31,914 nt of DNA from an uncultured Eubacteriales bacterium (GCA_934572535.1 CAKTLJ010000019.1:1-31914), one strand, 5' to 3'; shown: positions 16,126 to 23,129, counted from the first letter of the stretch. Notes: generated from the sequence alone by a model not told the origin. Numbers and translations: made by a program.

Positions 16126-16228
16126 CGGGGCGTTGGCGGCCCTTTTCGGCGCAAACACAGCAGAATCACCAAGAAAAACGCCTTGTCCTCCCCAAAATAT
16201 TACTACTGTCCGATTTTTAAAAATACAG

Positions 16229-16257
16229 TTGATTTTTGCAGGATTGCCCAGTATAAT
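16229..16257 (+). promoter_or_regulatory. Sigma-A promoter of the thiolase gene
   Basis: TTGATT (16229-16234) and a perfect TATAAT (16252-16257) are 17 bp apart, giving a leader of about 65 bases before the start codon at 16328. Confidence 0.85.
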
Positions 16258-16269
16258 GTTGCAGTAAAT

Positions 16270-16283
16270 ATACTCATAAGTAT
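16270..16283 (+). promoter_or_regulatory. Short inverted repeat at the thiolase transcript start
   Basis: ATACT and AGTAT arms around CATA lie 13-26 bp downstream of the -10 box, where a repressor could block initiation. The arms are only 5 bp and A/T-rich, so chance is possible. Confidence 0.25.
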
Positions 16284-16327
16284 TACAATTCCATCCTGGC
16301 AAAATTTATTTGGAGGTACGATCTACC

Positions 16328-17590
16328 ATGAGAGACGTATATGTTGTTAGTTCTTGCCGTACCGCTGTCGGCACCTTCGGCGGCTCCCTGAAGGACACCC
16401 CCGCTGCTGATCTGGGCGCAGTCGTTATCGCTGAGGCTCTGAAGCGCGCCAACGTCAAGGGCGAGTGGCTGGACGAAGTCATGTTCGGTAACGTCCTGTC
16501 CGCAGCACAGGGCCAGAACGTGGCTCGTCAGTGTGCCGTCAAGGCAGGCATCCCCCTGTCCGTCCCCGCTTACACCGTCAGCATGGTCTGCGGTTCCGGT
16601 CTGAAGTCCTGCATCGAGGGCGCTCGCACCATCCAGTCTGGCGACGCTGAGATCGTGATGTGCGGCGGCACCGAGAACATGTCCGCAGCTCCCTACGCGA
16701 TCCCCGCTGCTCGTTGGGGTGCTCGTATGTTCGACGGCAAGATGGTCGATACCATGGTCAAGGACGGCCTGTGGGACGCTTTCAACAACTATCACATGGG
16801 CACCACCGCAGAGAACATCTGCGACATCTGGGGCATCACCCGCGAAGAGCTGGACGAGTTCGGCTACAACTCCCAGCAGAAGGCCATCGCAGCCATCAAG
16901 TCCGGCCGTTTCGAGGACGAGATCGTTCCCGTCATGGTCAAGAAGAAGAAGGAAATGGTCGAGTTCAAGGTGGACGAGCATCCCAAGGATACCACCCTGG
17001 AGAAGATGGCCGGCCTGAAGGGCGCATTCCCCAACTCCGCTGACGGCAGCATCGACAAGGTCGATATGACCTTCGAGGCCAAGCACCTGCACCCCTCCGA
17101 AGACAACGTGGGCATCAAGCGCGTCACCGCCGGCAACGCTTCCGGCATCAACGACGGCGCTGCCGCTATCATCCTGGCTTCCAAGGAAGCTGTCGAGAAG
17201 TACGGCCTGAAGCCCCTGTTCAAGATCGTCTCCTGGGGCCAGGGCGGCGTTGACCCCAAGATCATGGGCGTCGGTCCCGTTCCCGCTTCCCAGCAGGCTC
17301 TGGCTAAGGCCAACCTGACCATCGACGACATCGACCTGATCGAGGCCAACGAGGCCTTCGCAGCACAGTCCATCGCAGTCGCTCGCGAACTGGGCTGGGC
17401 CGACAAGATGGAGAAGGTCAACGTCAACGGCGGCGCTATCGCCATCGGTCACCCCGTCGGCTGCTCCGGCGCTCGTATCATCGTCACCCTGCTGCACGAG
17501 ATGGCAAAGCGCGACGACGCAAAGAAGGGTCTGGCTACCCTGTGCATCGGCGGCGGCCAGGGCGTTACCATGATCTTCGAGAAGTGCTGA
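16328..17590 (+). CDS. Acetyl-CoA C-acetyltransferase (thiolase)
   Basis: This enzyme condenses two acetyl-CoA into acetoacetyl-CoA, the entry step of butyrate synthesis in gut Clostridia, or runs the reverse reaction. It has 420 residues with the nucleophile Cys88 in V-C-G-S-G-L-K-S, E-A-N-E-A-F-A-A-Q-S, His375 in G-H-P-V-G-C-S-G-A-R and Cys406 in T-L-C-I-G-G-G-Q-G. It is about 28 residues longer than ThlA of Clostridium acetobutylicum because of an insertion at about 236-264, just before V-T-A-G-N-A-S-G. ATG 16328 was chosen because GGAGGT precedes it; an earlier ATG at 16310 overlaps that site. Its T-ending codons (gct, cgt), unlike most neighbours, suggest high expression. It is monocistronic; no other butyrate genes are near. 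Confidence 0.95.
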   Translation: MRDVYVVSSCRTAVGTFGGSLKDTPAADLGAVVIAEALKRANVKGEWLDEVMFGNVLSAAQGQNVARQCAVKAGIPLSVPAYTVSMVCGSGLKSCIEGARTIQSGDAEIVMCGGTENMSAAPYAIPAARWGARMFDGKMVDTMVKDGLWDAFNNYHMGTTAENICDIWGITREELDEFGYNSQQKAIAAIKSGRFEDEIVPVMVKKKKEMVEFKVDEHPKDTTLEKMAGLKGAFPNSADGSIDKVDMTFEAKHLHPSEDNVGIKRVTAGNASGINDGAAAIILASKEAVEKYGLKPLFKIVSWGQGGVDPKIMGVGPVPASQQALAKANLTIDDIDLIEANEAFAAQSIAVARELGWADKMEKVNVNGGAIAIGHPVGCSGARIIVTLLHEMAKRDDAKKGLATLCIGGGQGVTMIFEKC

Positions 17591-17627
17591 TCTCATAATT
17601 AGACACAACGCGCACAGCGCGGCTTCG

Positions 17628-17666
17628 ACCTCCGGATGTCCCTCGGGCATCCGGAGGTTTCGCTTT
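17628..17666 (+). terminator. Intrinsic terminator after the thiolase gene
   Basis: Perfect 11-bp arms ACCTCCGGATG and CATCCGGAGGT (17628-17638, 17648-17658) followed by TTTCGCTTT. Confidence 0.88.
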
Positions 17667-17730
17667 CCCGGGAAAGGGCCGTTCCACCCAGGCGCCGGGG
17701 AAAATGGCGCCGAAATCAATCAGTTTTACC

Positions 17731-17763
17731 AAAAGCGGCGCGTCAAAGGACCGTCGCTTTTTT
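17731..17763 (+). terminator. Second terminator-like hairpin before serC
   Basis: The arms AAAAGCGGCG and CGTCGCTTTT (17731-17740, 17752-17761, one G-T pair) end in a T6 run. No gene lies between this and the first terminator, so it looks like a back-up terminator insulating serC from the strong thiolase transcript. The rest of the 17591-17886 gap holds the serC promoter and nothing else I recognise. Confidence 0.55.
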
Positions 17764-17784
17764 CACCGCGGCCCCTCCATCAGC

Positions 17785-17813
17785 TTGACGAGTTTGGACC
17801 AGATGGGTATAAT
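17785..17813 (+). promoter_or_regulatory. Sigma-A promoter of the serC-serA operon
   Basis: TTGACG (17785-17790) and TATAAT (17808-17813), 17 bp apart, 73 bp before the serC start. The leader is too short for a T-box or a large riboswitch. Confidence 0.85.
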
Positions 17814-17886
17814 GAATAAAATAGACTTATTGTGAGAGTTTATGCCTATCCCTGTCATTCCTGAAAATCAGAAAGGAGTTTTTCCT

Positions 17887-18975
17887 ATGGCAAATGATCG
17901 TATCTTTAACTTCTCTGCCGGCCCTTCCATGCTTCCTCTGGAAGTCCTGAACCGCGCAGGCGCTGAGATCACCAACTATAAGGGTTCCGGTATGTCCGTC
18001 ATGGAGATGAGCCATCGCTCCAAGGTCTACCAGGGCATCTTCGATGAGACCCAGGAGAAGTTCCGCAAGCTGCTGGGCGTGCCCGAGGGCTACAAGGTCC
18101 TCTTCCTCCAGGGCGGCGCGACCATGCAGTTCGCAATGGTCCCCATGAACCTGATGACCAAGACCGGCAAGGCCGACTACGTCCGCACCGGCAACTTCGC
18201 CAACAATGCCCACAAGGAGGCCAAGAAGTACGGCGAGGCCAACGTGGCCGGTTCCTCCGAGGACCGCAAGTGGGTCTATATCCCCACCCAGGACCAGCTG
18301 ACCCTGGACCCCGAGGCCTCCTACCTGCACTACTGCTCCAACAACACCATCGAGGGGACCCAGTGGCAGTATGTGCCCCAGGCGCCCGCCGGTGTGCCCC
18401 TGGTCTGCGACATGTCCTCCGACATCATGTCCCGCCCCATTGACGTGAGCAAGTACGGCATCATCTATGCCGGCGCACAGAAGAACCTGGCCCCCGCCGG
18501 TCTGACCATCGCCATCGTCAAGGAGGAGCTGGCCGGCCACGAAATGCCCATCACCCCCGCCATCATGAGCTACAAGAACATGATCGACAAGGACTCCATG
18601 TACAACACGCCTCCCTGCTGGCCCATCTATATGCTGGGTCTCATGTGCGACTGGGTCGAGAGCGTCGGCGGCCTGACCGAGCTGGAGAAGATCAACGTCA
18701 AGAAGGCCAACATGCTCTACGATGTGCTGGACGAGTCCAAGCTCTTCCAGGTGGCCGCCGAGAAGGGCTCCCGCTCCTTCATGAACGTCACCTTCCGCAC
18801 CGGCAGCGACGACATGGACGCCAAGTTCGTGGCAGAGTCCGTGAAGAAGGGCTTCACCAACCTGAAGGGCCACCGCTCCGTGGGCGGTATGCGCGCTTCC
18901 ATCTACAATGCAATGCCCATGGAGGGCGTCGAGGCTCTGTGCGACTTCATCAAGGACTTTGAGAAGAACGCATGA
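17887..18975 (+). CDS. serC: Phosphoserine aminotransferase
   Basis: This PLP enzyme converts 3-phosphohydroxypyruvate and glutamate into O-phosphoserine, the second step of serine synthesis. Its 362 residues match the family length. Diagnostic features are the N-terminal F-N-F-S-A-G-P-S-M-L-P, the phosphate-binding G-G-A-T-M-Q-F (76-82) and the PLP lysine K199 in A-G-A-Q-K-N-L. ATG 17887 follows AAAGGAG; the open frame begins at 17842 but that ATG has no RBS and adds 15 non-family residues. It is the first gene of the operon, 36 bp ahead of serA. Codons near the 5' end resemble those of the thiolase gene, suggesting strong expression. Confidence 0.96.
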   Translation: MANDRIFNFSAGPSMLPLEVLNRAGAEITNYKGSGMSVMEMSHRSKVYQGIFDETQEKFRKLLGVPEGYKVLFLQGGATMQFAMVPMNLMTKTGKADYVRTGNFANNAHKEAKKYGEANVAGSSEDRKWVYIPTQDQLTLDPEASYLHYCSNNTIEGTQWQYVPQAPAGVPLVCDMSSDIMSRPIDVSKYGIIYAGAQKNLAPAGLTIAIVKEELAGHEMPITPAIMSYKNMIDKDSMYNTPPCWPIYMLGLMCDWVESVGGLTELEKINVKKANMLYDVLDESKLFQVAAEKGSRSFMNVTFRTGSDDMDAKFVAESVKKGFTNLKGHRSVGGMRASIYNAMPMEGVEALCDFIKDFEKNA

Positions 18976-19011
18976 CCGAAGACTGAAGAATTTCGAAAGG
19001 ACTGTATCGCC

Positions 19012-20151
19012 ATGTATCATGTGAAAACCATGAACAAGATCTCCAAGATCGGCCTGGCCCAGCTGGACGACCGCTTTGAGATTGCCGACAACATGGAGCA
19101 CGAGGACGCCATCCTGGTCCGTTCCGCCAAGCTCCACGACTATGACTTCCCCGCCGAGCTCCAGTGCATCGCGCGCGCGGGCGCAGGGGTCAACAACATC
19201 CCCCTGGACCGCGCCGCCGAAGCCGGTGTGGTCGTCTTCAACACCCCCGGCGCAAACGCCAACGGCGTCAAGGAGCTGGCCATCACCGCCCTGCTGCTGG
19301 CCTCCCGCAAGGTCTCCCAGGGCATCACCTGGGTGAAGGAGCAGTCCGCCGCCGGGGCCGACGTGGCCGCCGCGGTGGAAAAGGGCAAGTCCGCCTTCGT
19401 AGGCCCCGAGATCATGGGCAAGACCCTGGCCGTCATCGGTCTGGGCGCCATCGGCGGCCTGGTGGCCAACGCCGCCTACGCCCTGGGCATGAAGGTCGTG
19501 GGGTATGACCCCTACCTGTCTGTGAAGAACGCCCTGAGCCTGAACCCCGCCGTGGAGGTTGTGTCCACCATGGACGAGGCCTTCGCCGCCGCAGACTATG
19601 TCTCCCTGCACCTGCCCATGCTGCCCACCACCAAGCACACCATCAACGAGGCCGCCTTCGCCGTGATGAAGGACGGCGTCCGGGTCATCAATCTGGCCCG
19701 CGGCGAGCTGGTGGACGACGCCGCCATGAAGGCCGCGCTGGCCTCCGGCAAGTGCGCCGCCTACGTCACCGACTTCCCCAACAGCGAAGTGGCCGCCATG
19801 GAGGGCGTGGTCGCCATCCCCCACCTGGGCGCCTCCACCCCCGAGTCCGAGGACAACTGCGCCATGATGGCTGCCCGCCAGGTGCAGGACTACCTGGACA
19901 ACGGCAACATCGTCAACTCCGTGAACCTGCCCGTCCTGACCATGGCGCGGGCCGCCAAGAACCGCGTCTGCGTCATCTCCAAGGGCGCGGACGCCGCCGC
20001 TGTTCTGGCTGCCGTCCCCGGCGTGGTGGCCTCCGCCTCCAACACCCGCGGTGACTACGCCTACGCCATCGTGGACACGGACGCTGCCGTGGACGCCGCC
20101 GCCGTCTCCGCCGTCCCCGGCGTCATCCGCGTCCGCGTGCTGGGCCAGTAA
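19012..20151 (+). CDS. serA: D-3-phosphoglycerate dehydrogenase
   Basis: This NAD-dependent enzyme oxidises 3-phosphoglycerate to 3-phosphohydroxypyruvate, the first step of serine synthesis. The 379-residue product has the substrate domain (1-about 95; A-R-A-G-A-G-V-N-N-I-P), a Rossmann NAD site (G-L-G-A-I-G-G-L-V-A-N), the catalytic Arg in N-L-A-R-G-E-L-V-D-D and the catalytic His in I-P-H-L-G-A-S-T-P-E. An ACT-like domain fills about 315-379, so serine feedback is possible. It is much shorter than the 520-residue SerA of Bacillus because the intervening domain is absent, a form common in Clostridia. GAAAGGAC precedes ATG 19012. The next gene follows after 12 bp. No phosphoserine phosphatase (serB) gene is in the operon. 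Confidence 0.95.
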   Translation: MYHVKTMNKISKIGLAQLDDRFEIADNMEHEDAILVRSAKLHDYDFPAELQCIARAGAGVNNIPLDRAAEAGVVVFNTPGANANGVKELAITALLLASRKVSQGITWVKEQSAAGADVAAAVEKGKSAFVGPEIMGKTLAVIGLGAIGGLVANAAYALGMKVVGYDPYLSVKNALSLNPAVEVVSTMDEAFAAADYVSLHLPMLPTTKHTINEAAFAVMKDGVRVINLARGELVDDAAMKAALASGKCAAYVTDFPNSEVAAMEGVVAIPHLGASTPESEDNCAMMAARQVQDYLDNGNIVNSVNLPVLTMARAAKNRVCVISKGADAAAVLAAVPGVVASASNTRGDYAYAIVDTDAAVDAAAVSAVPGVIRVRVLGQ

Positions 20152-20163
20152 GGAGCCGCGACC

Positions 20164-20658
20164 ATGGCCAAGATCCACCCCACCGCCTGGGTCGCCCCCG
20201 GCGCGTTCCTCCGGGGCGATGTGACCCTGGGCGAAAAGGTCAGCGTCTGGTACAACGCCGTCCTCCGGGCTGACCAGGAAACGATCACCATCGGCAAGAA
20301 CTCCAACATCCAGGACAACGCCGTCCTGCACGGCGACCGTGGCAACGACGTCACCGTGGGTGAAAACGTCACCGTGGGCCACGGCGCGATCCTCCACGGC
20401 TGCACCGTGGAGGACAACAGCCTCGTCGGCATGGGCGCCGTGGTGCTGGACCACGCCGTCATCGGCGCGGGCTCCATCGTGGGCGCGGGCGCCGTGGTGT
20501 CCTCCGGCACCATCGTGCCTCCCAAGAGCCTGGTGGTCGGCATCCCTGCCAAGGTGAAGAAGACCCTCTCCGATGAGGACGTCGCCGGAAACCTCCACAA
20601 CATGGAGGAGTACCTGGAGCTCATGGCTCTGGGGCAGGCTGATCCGGAAAACCAGTGA
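20164..20658 (+). CDS. Gamma-carbonic-anhydrase-like hexapeptide protein
   Basis: This 164-residue left-handed beta-helix protein belongs to the gamma carbonic anhydrase / YrdA / PaaY group. Hexapeptide repeats run from about 12 to 120. The three zinc-binding histidines are in place: His56 in L-H-G-D, and His73 and His78 in V-G-H-G-A-I-L-H-G-C. Arg35 in V-L-R-A-D fits the family active-site arginine. It begins 12 bp after serA behind AAGGAG and ends at a terminator, so it is the third gene of the serine operon. Many members of this group have no measured carbonic anhydrase activity; the substrate and the link to serine synthesis are unknown. Confidence 0.88.
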   Translation: MAKIHPTAWVAPGAFLRGDVTLGEKVSVWYNAVLRADQETITIGKNSNIQDNAVLHGDRGNDVTVGENVTVGHGAILHGCTVEDNSLVGMGAVVLDHAVIGAGSIVGAGAVVSSGTIVPPKSLVVGIPAKVKKTLSDEDVAGNLHNMEEYLELMALGQADPENQ

Positions 20659-20677
20659 TGCCGCTGTAAGTGATACC

Positions 20678-20714
20678 ACAGCAAAGGGGCGGAGATCCGC
20701 CCCTTTGCTGTTTT
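20678..20714 (+). terminator. Intrinsic terminator of the serine operon
   Basis: Perfect 15-bp arms (20678-20692, 20697-20711) with a four-base loop, followed by a T-run to 20714. Confidence 0.92.
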
Positions 20715-20735
20715 CGATCAGAAAGGAAGTCGTCC

Positions 20736-21383
20736 ATGCTTCTCTCCCTCTCTCACCCTGAATACTTCACCGTGACAGGTCCCGACGGCCAGGCCCACCG
20801 GGGCGCGGACCAGGACTGGTTTCCCCTGCACTGGCAGCAGAGGGCGGGCTGCGGTCCCACCGCCGCCGCCACCATCCTGGGCTATCTCACCCGGGCCCAT
20901 CCCGCCCTGGCCCCCATGGCCCCCGAGGCGATCGGCGCGGACTTCCTGGCCTACATGGAGGCCCTGTGGGCCCACACCACCCCCGGCGCCCAGGGCCTGG
21001 ACCAGGCGGAGAGCTTCGTGCTGGGCTGCCGGAGCTTTGCCCTGTCCAAGGGCTGCGTCCTGCTGGGGAAGTCCCTGGAGATCCCCCACCGGGAGAAGGC
21101 CCCCCGGCCCTCCCTGGAGACCTGCCGGGATTTTTTGGCGGAAGCCCTGTACGCCGACCTGCCGGTGGCCTTCCTGAACTACTCCTGCGGCAGCCTGGAC
21201 AACCTGGACAGCTGGCATTGGGTCCCCCTCATCGGCATGGAGGAGGAGGAGAGCGGCAAGCTCCCCTGCCTCATCCTGGACGGCGGGGAGGAGAAGGTCA
21301 TCGACTTTACCCAATGGCTGAACACCTCCACCCTGGGCGGCGCCCTGGCGGTGGTCTACCCGATGATCGAGCTGGAGGAGTGA
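20736..21383 (+). CDS. C39/papain-like cysteine peptidase homologue of unknown role
   Basis: This 215-residue protein has no signal peptide, so it is probably cytoplasmic. A papain-like catalytic arrangement is visible: Gln34/35 then Cys39 in R-A-G-C-G-P-T-A-A-A, His161 in S-W-H-W-V-P-L-I-G, and Asp182 in L-I-L-D-G-G. This order and spacing resemble peptidase C39-like domains. C39 domains attached to bacteriocin exporters cut double-glycine leaders, but no transporter or leader peptide is adjacent. It could instead be an amidase or acyltransferase of the same fold. The start at 20736 has AAAGGAAG upstream; the open frame from 20670 lies in the preceding terminator. No promoter was seen, so it may be reached by read-through from the serine operon. 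A terminator follows. Confidence 0.72.
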   Translation: MLLSLSHPEYFTVTGPDGQAHRGADQDWFPLHWQQRAGCGPTAAATILGYLTRAHPALAPMAPEAIGADFLAYMEALWAHTTPGAQGLDQAESFVLGCRSFALSKGCVLLGKSLEIPHREKAPRPSLETCRDFLAEALYADLPVAFLNYSCGSLDNLDSWHWVPLIGMEEEESGKLPCLILDGGEEKVIDFTQWLNTSTLGGALAVVYPMIELEE

Positions 21384-21405
21384 AAAAGCCACGAAAATTT
21401 TATGC

Positions 21406-21441
21406 AAAGCCCTGTTCGATTCTAAATTGGACAGGGCTTTT
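21406..21441 (+). terminator. Intrinsic terminator after the cysteine-peptidase-like gene
   Basis: Perfect 10-bp arms AAAGCCCTGT and ACAGGGCTTT (21406-21415, 21431-21440), extendable by two pairs, ending in a short T-run. Between 21442 and about 21590 I recognise nothing: an open frame crosses it, but it has no RBS and no family resemblance. Confidence 0.82.
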
Positions 21442-21600
21442 GTAATGGAGCTTGAAGGATGGAGGGAAATGGCTGCACGCAAAGACAGTTCTTTGATGGA
21501 GGAGCGGAGCACTTGGCTCTCTAGCTGGACACCGCCCTGCTGGGGGCTCCCTGGCTGTGGTGAGGTCGGCATAGGACATTTAAATATATTATATTTGTTG

Positions 21601-21629
21601 TTGACATATGTCATTTTTTGTTGTATTAT
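21601..21629 (+). promoter_or_regulatory. Sigma-A promoter of the metalloprotease operon
   Basis: A perfect TTGACA (21601-21606) is 17 bp from TATTAT (21624-21629); an overlapping TATAAT (21627-21632) would be 20 bp away. It lies 61 bp before the start at 21690, in visibly AT-rich DNA. Confidence 0.8.
21602..21613. promoter_or_regulatory. 12-bp perfect palindrome on the -35 box
   Basis: TGACATATGTCA is its own reverse complement and covers five bases of the -35 hexamer, where a bound dimeric repressor would exclude RNA polymerase. No regulator gene is adjacent. Confidence 0.4.
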
Positions 21630-21657
21630 AATAGCGTAGGTTCCCCCAAAAACTATG

Positions 21658-21669
21658 GTATTATAATAC
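21658..21669. promoter_or_regulatory. 12-bp perfect palindrome in the metalloprotease leader
   Basis: GTATTATAATAC is its own reverse complement. Its first 11 bases repeat the -10 region (GTATTATAATA at 21623-21633), 35 bp away. The pair could bind one regulator at the promoter and in the leader, or be an AT-rich coincidence. Confidence 0.35.
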
Positions 21670-21689
21670 ATAAGAAAGAAGGGATTTTT

Positions 21690-22274
21690 ATGAGAACCAG
21701 ATCACGTCTCATTTCCGTTATCATTTGTGTGTTGATAGCCATTCCTATGCTTTCAATTCCTGCATTTGCCTATGAGACAAACGGAAATAAAATTGTAAAC
21801 CCAATTACTTTTATCCCTAATTCACAATTTGGAGCGACTTCGAAATCACACATGAGAGAAGCTGTAGAAAAATGGAATGTAGCCGCTGGTTCAACTAAAA
21901 TGTCAGTGTCTACTACAACACATTCTCAAACAACAGGCTTTCCTCGTCGAGATGATAAGTGCTATGTTTATCGCATTAACACAGGAACCAATGATTATAT
22001 TGCAGCGTGTAAATCTTATAGAAATGTGTTTGGTTATCTCTATGAGGCCGATATAAACATTAACGTCTATTATGCGTTTGCAAATAGTGCTCAAGCAGGT
22101 TGTTACGATTTATATAGTGTTTTTCTTCACGAAACTGGCCATGCGATGGGATTGGCAGACCTTTACGGCAGCGGCGACACAGCAAAAGTTATGTACGGAT
22201 ATTCAAGTCTAAATACAACTAAGCGGAATCTTACTGCAGATGATCGGGCCGGTATTGCTTCTATCTATTCATAA
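21690..22274 (+). CDS. Secreted matrixin/snapalysin-like zinc metalloprotease
   Basis: This 194-residue secreted protease has a signal peptide (basic start, hydrophobic 8-24, cleavage near A-F-A, residue 27) and one metzincin domain. The zinc site is H-E-T-G-H-A-M-G-L-A-D (His147, Glu148, His151, Asp157), and the Met-turn is V-M-Y-G-Y-S with Met168. Asp as third ligand, in place of the matrixin His, is the pattern of snapalysin (M7). The upstream strand E-A-D-I-N-I-N is matrixin-like. There is no recognisable propeptide or cysteine switch, so latency must be ensured otherwise. AAGAAGGGA precedes ATG 21690. The gene is much richer in A+T than its neighbours, suggesting acquisition by transfer. 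The next gene follows after 10 bp and may encode a partner. Confidence 0.86.
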   Translation: MRTRSRLISVIICVLIAIPMLSIPAFAYETNGNKIVNPITFIPNSQFGATSKSHMREAVEKWNVAAGSTKMSVSTTTHSQTTGFPRRDDKCYVYRINTGTNDYIAACKSYRNVFGYLYEADININVYYAFANSAQAGCYDLYSVFLHETGHAMGLADLYGSGDTAKVMYGYSSLNTTKRNLTADDRAGIASIYS

Positions 22275-22284
22275 GGAGGTAACT

Positions 22285-23004
22285 ATGAAACAGTTTGTTC
22301 CAACCATTCTACATGGCAGGTCCTCACGGAAACTTCTCATCTCCGTTCTCGCTATTGCCCTGGTGATCGGAGGGGGCTTCGGTCTCCGCTCACTTTCCCA
22401 TGAGACCGTGCATGTCTCCGGGCTGCTGGAATATAAGAGCGTCGACGATCTGTTTTGCCAATCCTCTCTTGTGGCTGTTGGCCAGATCACAGGGCAATCG
22501 GATGCCTTCCGCGTACAGCATGTGTCGGAGGACAGCGCTGTAAACTTTACCGATTATACCTTTTCGATCTCCTCCCTTTTGCAGGGACAGCCGGATACAG
22601 ACACCGTCACCGTCCGGGTTCTTGGCGGCACAGCCAACAAGATCACAGAAATTTATGAGGAAAGTCCCAGCTTTGTGGAGAATGAAACGTATCTCCTCTT
22701 TTTATACCAGCCCGGTATGGGCGGGGCCTATAACACAGCGGGGGACTATTACTACCTCTGCGGGAGCAATCAAGGGGTATTCTCGGCGGATGCCAGCGGC
22801 CGCTATGTCTCTGTCCATGGGGAAGTGCTGCCTGATGCACAGCTAGCGTCGGCGGGTCAAAACGCCTCGGTCAATGAGAATTTCTCCCGGGATCAGTTTT
22901 TGGAAAACCAGCAGCGAAACCTTACCAACGGGTTCATCTCCCAAGAGGAATACAACGCTTTGATCGACAGCATGGAGGAATATGCGGAAGTGATCAGCAA
23001 ATGA
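22285..23004 (+). CDS. Membrane-anchored protein with possible NTR/TIMP-like domain, partner of the metalloprotease
   Basis: This 239-residue protein has an N-terminal membrane anchor (about 17-35) and an extracytoplasmic domain (about 45-180). It starts 10 bp after the metalloprotease stop behind AAGGAGG, so the two are co-transcribed. I recognise no named bacterial family. The domain reads as a beta-barrel: F-C-Q-S-S-L-V-A-V-G-Q-I (Cys58), a strand Y-T-F-S-I-S-S-L-L-Q-G, T-V-T-V-R-V-L-G-G, then E-T-Y-L-L-F-L and Y-Y-L-C-G (Cys159). This order, and a possible Cys58-Cys159 pair, recall the N-terminal OB-fold of animal TIMPs, where F-C-N-S-D-L-V opens the barrel and Cys13 pairs with Cys124. 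That likeness is pattern-level only. About 180-239 is a polar, Asn/Gln/Glu-rich helical tail. GC content is intermediate between the protease gene and the surroundings. Confidence 0.75.
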   Translation: MKQFVPTILHGRSSRKLLISVLAIALVIGGGFGLRSLSHETVHVSGLLEYKSVDDLFCQSSLVAVGQITGQSDAFRVQHVSEDSAVNFTDYTFSISSLLQGQPDTDTVTVRVLGGTANKITEIYEESPSFVENETYLLFLYQPGMGGAYNTAGDYYYLCGSNQGVFSADASGRYVSVHGEVLPDAQLASAGQNASVNENFSRDQFLENQQRNLTNGFISQEEYNALIDSMEEYAEVISK

Positions 23005-23070
23005 CCACAGACTCTCCTTCCCTCCGTAAACCGCGATCAGATCGCTGCCATCCTCACCCACAAGAGAGCA

Positions 23071-23109
23071 AAAGACGGGCGGGAAGCCAACGCTTCCCGC
23101 CCGTCTTTT
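23071..23109. terminator. Bidirectional terminator between convergent operons
   Basis: The arms AAAGACGGGCGGGAAGC and its complement (23071-23087, 23092-23108) are perfect over 17 bp with a four-base loop. T-runs occur on both strands, so it can stop both the metalloprotease operon and the tautomerase operon. Confidence 0.93.
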
Positions 23110-23129
23110 CTCTCTCGTTCCAGGAACGA

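Noticed and set aside
16126..16200. A possible mfd terminator
   Set aside because: Only long-range, imperfect pairing (GGGGCGTT with AACGCC) and no T-run; not a convincing hairpin.
17827..20679. A 950-codon open frame on the minus strand opposite serC, serA and the carbonic-anhydrase-like gene
   Set aside because: Antisense shadow of three clear genes; low-complexity Gly/His/Val product, no RBS or promoter.
21427..21639. A 70-codon open frame in the gap before the metalloprotease
   Set aside because: It starts inside a terminator stem, has no RBS, and ends across the metalloprotease promoter; no recognisable product.
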